43,940 bases of DNA from CAZYPB01 sp964649265. Lineage in GTDB: Archaea; Micrarchaeota; Micrarchaeia; Burarchaeales; JAKAKT01. The translations under genes were made by a program, and so were the position numbers. The stretch is from contig CAZYPB010000003.1 of NCBI GenBank assembly GCA_964649265.1, positions 1-43,940 of the forward strand, given 5' to 3'. The notes beneath the pieces were generated by a model. The model worked only from the letters and a program-made list of their open reading frames with translations, did no database searches and was not told the origin of the DNA. Position 1 is the stretch's first letter; each line of letters begins with the position of its first letter. This document shows positions 39,333 to 43,940 of this stretch, in pieces.

Positions 39333-39595
39333 TAACCATGCAGGGGATGCAAAATAACGAATGCATAGATTGCAATTGTTATTAGAAGGAATATGAGGCT
39401 CCAGAAGCTTATGTCCTTCCCCAAAATGAGCTTTAGTGAGATTGCAAAACCAACGAAGAATCCGAGTATTGGGAGAAATATATTCAGTATTGCCCCGCCA
39501 ACACAACCTGCAAGAACAAATTTACTTAAAATAAAGAGATAAGAAAGAAATGTATAGATAACGTGCGTAAGGAAGTTGATGGTCCCAGTTATCAA
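39320..39595 (-). CDS. Small multi-pass membrane protein
   Basis: 91 residues with three hydrophobic segments (YTFLSYLFILSKFVLAGCVG, ILNIFLPILGFFVGFAISL, LIFLLITIAIYAFVIL) and short loops. No family recognised. The only start in frame is TTG at 39595, with no clear ribosome site. It overlaps by 17 nt the start of the divergent broken membrane-protein gene, so both starts need care. Confidence 0.5.
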   Translation of the reverse strand: MITGTINFLTHVIYTFLSYLFILSKFVLAGCVGGAILNIFLPILGFFVGFAISLKLILGKDISFWSLIFLLITIAIYAFVILHPLHGYWAG

Positions 39596-39941
39596 AGATG
39601 AATTGAAAAGAAGAGTTCTAACCGAAATAGCAGTTTTCCTAATTGCACTTTTTTCTATTCTTTACCTTTGGAATGAAGTAACTCTGCTTACTGTAATCGC
39701 AATTGCCATTTATGGTGTTGCTGATAGGGTTTGACATGAGAAGAATGATTACATTATTTATATTGTGGGAGCTCTGCTTGGGACATTCGCTGAGATACTT
39801 TCAATTGAGTATGGTGTTTGGAGTTACGCAAAACCGAGTTTCTTGGGGGTTCCCATTTGGCTTCCTTTTATGTGGGGTCTTGCGATAGTTCTTGTAACGA
39901 AGGTTTCCAAGAGTGCTTCCGAACTGTTAAAAACCCAATGA
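39579..39941 (+). pseudogene. Membrane protein gene interrupted by an in-frame TGA
   Basis: One frame runs 121 codons from ATG 39579 to TGA 39939-39941 with a single internal TGA at 39732-39734 (codon 52). Both halves are clearly protein-like and hydrophobic: RRVLTEIAVFLIALFSILYL before it, and GALLGTFAEILSIEYGVWSY and FLGVPIWLPFMWGLAIVLVT after it. The second half resembles a family of small archaeal/bacterial membrane proteins with the GVWSYA...GVPIWLP motif. TGA is used as a normal stop in many neighbours, so recoding is unlikely. A nonsense mutation or a sequence error is the best reading. Confidence 0.65.
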
Positions 39942-40067
39942 CGAAAAATGAGCTTTTGTGAATAGAATTGTTTCTTATTTTTAGCTCCTAACCTCGAAAA
40001 ACAACTAAAAAACGAAAGCATTTTAATACTGATTGTTTTGAATCATAAGTCCCTTAGTAAGAGTGGG

Positions 40068-40123
40068 AGAGAAACACCTTTAGACTGAAAGATAGCGGCC
40101 AAAAGAACGCAAAGAGTTTCTCT
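40068..40123. repeat. Inverted repeat upstream of a small gene
   Basis: AGAGAAAC (40068-40075) and GTTTCTCT (40116-40123) form a perfect 8-bp stem enclosing 40 nt that contains a smaller GCG/CGC stem. It lies in a 217-nt non-coding stretch (39942-40158) after a TATA-like TTTTAATAC at 40021. It may be a structured leader or an unknown small RNA. Confidence 0.35.
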
Positions 40124-40158
40124 GTAACTATGAGCGTTAGCTTAAAACTGGTGATTGG

Positions 40159-40308
40159 ATGGATGAGCTTGAGAGGTTGGAGGAGTATCTGAAAAGTAAA
40201 GGCTATAGGATAACTGTTTCAGTTAGGCATGAATTAGGTTACATTAGAGCCCTACAACCAGAAAGCGAGTTTAATGGTTTGGTGAGAGTGGAAAGGATTA
40301 AAATGTAA
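40159..40308 (+). CDS. Small hypothetical protein (49 aa)
   Basis: GGTGAT then TGG precede the ATG, the standard ribosome site of this genome. The product begins with an acidic amphipathic helix (MDELERLEEYLKSKGYRITV) and continues as a strand-rich segment (SVRHELGYIRALQPESEFNG) with a short basic end. It looks like a small alpha/beta domain but is not recognised. It lies 27 nt upstream of the propeller lipoprotein gene and may share its transcript. Confidence 0.6.
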   Translation: MDELERLEEYLKSKGYRITVSVRHELGYIRALQPESEFNGLVRVERIKM

Positions 40309-40335
40309 ATGGAGTAATTTATAATCGGTGGTTGT

Positions 40336-42108
40336 GTGAAATATGTTTTAGCCTTTCTTGTTGTTGCACTTTTGATTTTCGGATGTCCTTCTCAAGGACC
40401 TGTTTGTAATGAACCCTACATTCTGGTTGGGGATGATTGTTGTCTTGATAATGATGGAAACAATGTTTGTGATAAGGATCAGCAAACAGCCCAGCAGACG
40501 GAAAAACAGACTACTAGCCCAACATGCAATCCACCATATATTCTAGTGGGAAGCGACTGCTGTCTTGATGCAGATGATAACAAGATATGCGATTCGGATG
40601 AAACTGAACCTCAGCAAAGTGCAGAAAAAGAACCTGCGGCAAATGAACCGCAATGTGGGGCTCCATACATAATGGTTGGCAATCTCTGCTGCCTTGATAA
40701 GAATGGGAATGATATTTGTGATACCGATGAGAGTGAACCAGAGCCAGAACCCGAACCTCAGCCCCAGCAAACTGTAGCAGTGTGCGGAAATGGAGCGTGC
40801 GAATCAGGAGAGAGTTCAGTTAATTGCTGTGATGACTGTGGATGTCAGACAGGGTATTCATGTGTTTCCAACTCCTGTGAACAGGATTCGGTTTGCGGAG
40901 ATGGAGTGTGCAGTGGTGATGAGAGCTCTGATAACTGCTGCGAGGATTGTGAGTGTAATGCAGGATTCTATTGCGATGAGACATGCAAAACACAATTCCA
41001 GTTTGCACCCATGGAGTTTCAATTCGTTTTAATAGATCTATGTGGGAATGGGGTGTGTGGAGATTCTGAGGACTCAACAACCTGCTGCACTGATTGCGGT
41101 TGTCCGATAACTCATCATTGCGAGGAGAATGTGTGCGTTGAGGGAATGTACATTGCACCCATTATTATGCAGGCATATATAGTGGACGCACCTAAGGAAA
41201 CAATCATTTCTGAGGGAAGCGGTAATTACTACCCGATAATTTACGGAGATAGAATTGTTTGGCAACAATACCAAGCAGGAGGGAAACCCCAGGTTAACAT
41301 GTATGATTTGAATACTAAGACAATAAACGTGATTTCAGATACCTGGTCCTCAATGCCAGATATATGGGAGGATAAAATGGTATGGGAAGATGGGAGGAGA
41401 AGTATTGGGGACAATGTAGATGTTTACTACTTGGACTTGGGGACAACTGTTGAGGGGATGATATCCCCAAGGGAGTCATATCAAAGAACCCCGTCAGTTT
41501 ACAACAACCAGGTTGCTTGGGTCGAGCAGACAAGCAAGGGCTGGGATGCCTATGTATATGATTTCAGCGAGAGAAAGGAATACAGACTGACCAGCGATAA
41601 AGATGTCACTCAGAATCCTCCCCGCACCTGGGCAGGTTGGGTTGTTTGGAGCCAGGCAGACCATAGCAGTCCGGGGAACTCACAGTATGAGATCGTAACA
41701 TATCATCTCCCAACAAAGAAAAAGGAAACAATATACTCAACCAACTCGCCCCATGAGGTCGAATATAGTACGGGGATAGATAATGGGAGAATTGCATTCA
41801 TCGCAGGAAGCAATGGAAATGAGAAAACCTATGTTTACGATATAAGCACAAAACTACTTACCCAGGTGAGTACAATTGACAGCGATAAGAAAGAATGCTC
41901 CATACAGGAAAACAGGGTTGTGTGGGCGGATAAGAGAAATGGAAACTGGGACATCTACATGTACGATCTCTCTAGTAAAGAAGAGACTCAGATAACTGAT
42001 GATTCAACAGACCAGGAGCACCCGGATGTCTATGGGAGCACAATAGTCTACCATGGATTATCAGAAACCCAAACTGGAAAACATATATTCAAGTACGAAC
42101 TCGATTAA
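40336..42108 (+). CDS. Cys-rich lipoprotein with C-terminal beta-propeller
   Basis: 590 residues. Lipobox LIFGC (Cys17). Three tandem copies of a module CNPPYILVGSDCCLDADDNK-ICD end in Asp-rich DxDxNxICDxDE loops that look calcium-binding. A Glu/Pro linker follows, then three CGNGxCxSGES...NCCxDCGC modules (about 150-270). From about residue 300 there are seven blades of about 40 residues with the pattern RIVW...VYMYDL-T-K/IS (such as NGNWDIYMYDLSSKEETQIT), a TolB/WD40-like propeller. Start GTG with GGTGG 4 nt upstream. Anchored outside the membrane, it probably binds protein or polysaccharide. The stop overlaps the archaellin stop. Confidence 0.82.
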   Translation: MKYVLAFLVVALLIFGCPSQGPVCNEPYILVGDDCCLDNDGNNVCDKDQQTAQQTEKQTTSPTCNPPYILVGSDCCLDADDNKICDSDETEPQQSAEKEPAANEPQCGAPYIMVGNLCCLDKNGNDICDTDESEPEPEPEPQPQQTVAVCGNGACESGESSVNCCDDCGCQTGYSCVSNSCEQDSVCGDGVCSGDESSDNCCEDCECNAGFYCDETCKTQFQFAPMEFQFVLIDLCGNGVCGDSEDSTTCCTDCGCPITHHCEENVCVEGMYIAPIIMQAYIVDAPKETIISEGSGNYYPIIYGDRIVWQQYQAGGKPQVNMYDLNTKTINVISDTWSSMPDIWEDKMVWEDGRRSIGDNVDVYYLDLGTTVEGMISPRESYQRTPSVYNNQVAWVEQTSKGWDAYVYDFSERKEYRLTSDKDVTQNPPRTWAGWVVWSQADHSSPGNSQYEIVTYHLPTKKKETIYSTNSPHEVEYSTGIDNGRIAFIAGSNGNEKTYVYDISTKLLTQVSTIDSDKKECSIQENRVVWADKRNGNWDIYMYDLSSKEETQITDDSTDQEHPDVYGSTIVYHGLSETQTGKHIFKYELD

Positions 42109-42689
42109 GGATATATGTTCTGGAGTTGTGTTGAGTAGCTTGGAGGCATTGTTCCAGAGATTACTGTATGGGATCCGTGCTCGGGTATTATTTCTATATT
42201 GTATTCAGACCTAGTTGGGAAATATGTTGTTGGCGGAGGCACTATATTGAATTGTACAAGTGAAGAGCCATCTATGACTGGAGCTTCCGGAGTGAACAGG
42301 TTTGTCGGGTCCCTTATTTCAGTTATATTATAGTATGAACCTGCAACAGTTGTCGTGTTGCTGTATGTCATTGTGCTCTGATTTATGTTATTGCCAATCC
42401 TCACAACAACCTGGCCTAGATCAATTCTTCCAGCACCTGCGGCTGCAGTTACGAACATTGTGAAGTTCTCAACTACATTCAAACCTGAGTCAGTTGTTCC
42501 CACTATGCTCTGAACAATAAGATTCCCTGAAACTTGCTGTATTGCCTCTTTTCCAGTTGTCATTGCTCTCTGCTGAAGTATTCCTGAGACATTTATTAGC
42601 ACAGCAGCCGCTATTGCTGCAACAAGAACCATTGCTATGAATATAATGAGAGTTCCAATACCTACTGCTCCTTTTTTTGTACTGAGCAT
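42105..42689 (-). CDS. Archaellin-like (type III signal peptide) filament protein
   Basis: 194 residues. The N-terminus KKGAVGIGTLIIFIAMVLVA followed by an Ala-rich helix is the hallmark of archaellins; the class III signal peptidase would cut just before IGTLI. The C-terminal part is beta-rich with Asn-x-Ser/Thr sites, as in glycosylated filament proteins. GGTGGTG lies 4 nt before the ATG at 42689; three more codons upstream are in frame. No other archaellum gene is in the window, so motor or other pilus use cannot be told apart. Confidence 0.9.
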   Translation of the reverse strand: MLSTKKGAVGIGTLIIFIAMVLVAAIAAAVLINVSGILQQRAMTTGKEAIQQVSGNLIVQSIVGTTDSGLNVVENFTMFVTAAAGAGRIDLGQVVVRIGNNINQSTMTYSNTTTVAGSYYNITEIRDPTNLFTPEAPVIDGSSLVQFNIVPPPTTYFPTRSEYNIEIIPEHGSHTVISGTMPPSYSTQLQNIYP

Positions 42690-42792
42690 ATGCACCACCA
42701 GTAAGCTGATAGATTATGGCATATTAAAAGCTTTGGATCTAAAAACTGAGAGAACTAATGAATATTTAAAGAATTAAGGGTTAAGTTCGGTT

Positions 42793-43707
42793 ATGTTTGA
42801 TATTGTGCTCATCCTTTTTGTATTAATAAGCTTAGGTGTCATTGCATCCAAGAGCGGAATATTCTCCCCAGAAAACAGCAGGCATTTCTCAAGATATGTT
42901 TTTTATGTTTCAGTCCCGTGCCTTATTCTGCATCTTTTTGGGAGCACAAACGTAATTGCAAAAATAAAACCTGAGGTATTGGCAATAAATCTAATACCAA
43001 CTGTCCTCATTGTCCTTCTGTTTTATTTCATAAAGGTTGTATTCAAGCCAAACCCAGAGTTTCTTTGCATGTCTGTCCTCGCAGTTATAATGCCCAGCTC
43101 TGTTTTCGTTGGATTTCCAGTTGTGGAAGTGTTGTATGGGGAGGAGGGACTTGCTCTTGCAACAATAATAGGACCACTTCATCTCATATTTACAATGCTT
43201 GTGGGAATACCCCTGATAGAGGTTCTTTTGAGTCGGAGTAGAGGAGGATTAATAAAGAGCGTAAAAAAGATAGCAAAACATCCACTCATAATAGTAATTG
43301 TTTTGGGAGTTCTGTTAAACCTGTTTGATGTCCGGCTGCCTGATGTTTTCCTTGAGCCACTTGGAAATGTTGGGAGCAGCACAACTCCAGTTGCACTCTT
43401 TGCGATGGGACTTTTCATGGGGGGAATAAAATTAAACACTAAGAAACTGAAGAATGCATTCACTCTCTCGCTTCTTAGGCTTTCAATATACCCCGTTCTT
43501 ATACTTCTGCTATATCCATTCATACAAATTGCTCCAGCTTCACTTGCTGTTTCTGTTCTTCTTGCGATGATGCCAGTGGCAATATTCAGCTTTGTGCTTT
43601 CAATGGAGTACGGACTTGACTCTGAGGCAATGTCAATTGCAATTCTGATAACAACTTTACTTGTTCCACTGCCAATATACCTGGTTACCTCTGCATTTAG
43701 GTTTTAA
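42793..43707 (+). CDS. AEC-family transporter (auxin efflux carrier type)
   Basis: 304 residues with about ten membrane segments arranged as two inverted halves. Family features are the Asn/Pro-containing segment YVFYVSVPCLILHLFGSTNV, VFVGFPVVEVLYGEEGLALA and the second-half ALFAMGLFMGGIKLN. Members export or import organic anions and amino-acid-like solutes; the substrate is unknown here. AATATTTAAA at 42761-42770 is 27 nt before the ATG (leaderless). It ends 9 nt before tRNA-Ala on the other strand. Confidence 0.9.
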   Translation: MFDIVLILFVLISLGVIASKSGIFSPENSRHFSRYVFYVSVPCLILHLFGSTNVIAKIKPEVLAINLIPTVLIVLLFYFIKVVFKPNPEFLCMSVLAVIMPSSVFVGFPVVEVLYGEEGLALATIIGPLHLIFTMLVGIPLIEVLLSRSRGGLIKSVKKIAKHPLIIVIVLGVLLNLFDVRLPDVFLEPLGNVGSSTTPVALFAMGLFMGGIKLNTKKLKNAFTLSLLRLSIYPVLILLLYPFIQIAPASLAVSVLLAMMPVAIFSFVLSMEYGLDSEAMSIAILITTLLVPLPIYLVTSAFRF

Positions 43708-43730
43708 GAAAATAGATGGACCCGAGGGGA

Positions 43731-43767
43731 TTTTCAGAATTCCCGTTGCTTTCTTTGGGGAATCAAG
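43731..43767 (-). other. T-loop intron (37 nt) of tRNA-Ala
   Basis: Between positions 59 and 60. TTCA pairs TGAA with bulges AAC and AAT, and the intron forms a GATTCCC/GGGAATT hairpin. Same site, length and motif as in tRNA-Ile but a different hairpin sequence. Confidence 0.88.
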
Positions 43768-43789
43768 TTTGAACCCCTGGCCTCCTGCA

Positions 43790-43810
43790 TTTTGGAGACA
43801 TAGAAGTCTG
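43790..43810 (-). other. Anticodon-loop intron (21 nt) of tRNA-Ala
   Basis: At 37/38. TTGG:CCAA central helix, bulges CGC and AAT, inner AGAC/GTCT hairpin. One of the shortest workable tRNA introns. Confidence 0.88.
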
Positions 43811-43862
43811 CGCCAAGCAGGCACGCTACCACTGCGCCACGGGCCCTTGTTGACTAGTATCT

Positions 43863-43940
43863 TTAGAGACTAGGAGATATAAACACTACGTTGTCTCCAC
43901 GAACCAGCATTGTGCCGAGCTTCCTTTTGCTCTCTCCATT
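43863..43940 (-). CDS. LSm/Sm-like archaeal protein, C-terminal end
   Basis: The last 25 codons of a gene that continues beyond the right edge. ESKRKLGTMLVRGDNVVFIS is the Sm2 motif (strand 4, the RGDNV loop and strand 5) of archaeal Sm proteins, which form heptameric rings that bind U-rich RNA. It ends PSL then TAA. It is transcribed toward tRNA-Ala, which starts 17 nt downstream, so the two may be cotranscribed. Confidence 0.85.
   Translation of the reverse strand, partial: NGESKRKLGTMLVRGDNVVFISPSL

Larger units (their letters stand above)
43717..43846 (-). tRNA. tRNA-Ala (anticodon GGC), two introns
   Basis: Exons give GGGCCCG/CGGGTCC acceptor containing the G3:U70 wobble that identifies alanine tRNA, discriminator A, GCGC/GCGT D-stem, CCTGC/GCAGG anticodon stem, loop TTGGCGT with GGC at 43812-43814, variable AGGCC and AGGGG/CCCCT T-stem. 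Introns are 21 nt (43790-43810, at 37/38) and 37 nt (43731-43767, at 59/60). Both have textbook bulge-helix-bulge motifs: TTGG:CCAA and TTCA:TGAA. CCA is not encoded. Confidence 0.93.

Noticed and set aside
39333..39506. N-terminal extension of the small membrane protein at 39171
   Set aside because: It lies inside the upstream membrane-protein gene in another frame and is not protein-like.
39732..39734. Selenocysteine or UGA reassignment
   Set aside because: UGA ends many clear genes here, no SECIS-like element was found, and the position is in a loop of a small membrane protein.
1..43940. CRISPR arrays, insertion sequences, rRNA, 7S RNA
   Set aside because: No direct-repeat array, transposase gene, terminal inverted repeats or conserved rRNA/SRP RNA motifs were seen.

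Overview
The window is archaeal. The evidence is archaeal-type information genes (S19e, PDCD5, L39e, L31e, aIF6, LX/L20a, prefoldin alpha, FtsY, SRP54, Rpp21, LSm, type 2 peptidyl-tRNA hydrolase), TYW1 and Pus10, CTP-dependent riboflavin kinase, archaellin, C/D-box sRNA, archaeal RNase P RNA and intron-bearing tRNAs without encoded CCA. Many small cysteine-rich secreted proteins and lipoproteins, very tight gene packing, and tRNA introns outside the anticodon loop suggest a DPANN-type lineage such as Micrarchaeota or Diapherotrites. That placement is inference. First genes of transcription units mostly start about 26-30 nt downstream of a TATA box (leaderless, sometimes GTG or TTG). Downstream genes usually carry a GGTGAT-type Shine-Dalgarno 3-5 nt before the start.

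Layout. 0-10 kb: a secreted Cys-rich protein, a 1152-aa membrane protein followed by a 702-aa coiled-coil protein, TYW1, a membrane hypothetical and a tandem Lrp-type regulator. 10.0-10.8 kb: two small secreted-protein genes, both broken by frameshifts. 10.9-16.3 kb: an AT-richer prenyl-lipid cluster (aminotransferase, two geranylgeranyl-reductase-like flavoproteins, a V4R-like protein, a UbiA prenyltransferase). 16.3-20.3 kb: two KaiC-like ATPases, hypotheticals, a TPR protein and a thioredoxin-fold protein. 20.4-24.3 kb: nucleotide and cofactor genes (dNMP-kinase-like, dCMP deaminase, hexapeptide protein, YjbQ-NAD kinase-ThiC operon). 25.0-29.4 kb: the conserved translation/secretion cluster rps19e-PDCD5-rpl39e-rpl31e-aIF6-(tRNA-binding protein)-LX-pfdA-ftsY. 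29.5-37.6 kb: Rpp21, tRNA-Ile(UAU), SRP54, Pus10, RibK, a C/D sRNA, Pth2, RNase P RNA, a third KaiC-like ATPase and tRNA-Met. 37.7-43.9 kb: surface lipoproteins, small membrane proteins (one gene with an in-frame UGA), a Cys-rich beta-propeller lipoprotein, archaellin, an AEC transporter, tRNA-Ala and the end of an LSm gene.

The most striking signal is in the tRNAs. All three tRNA genes carry two introns each: one in the anticodon loop and one in the T-loop between positions 59 and 60. The T-loop introns share the same bulge-helix-bulge (TTCA paired with TGAA/TGAG, 3-nt bulges). Two of them share an 18-nt identical block. Pus10, which modifies T-loop positions 54/55, RNase P RNA and the RNase P protein Rpp21 are all nearby. 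No CRISPR array, insertion sequence or rRNA was seen.
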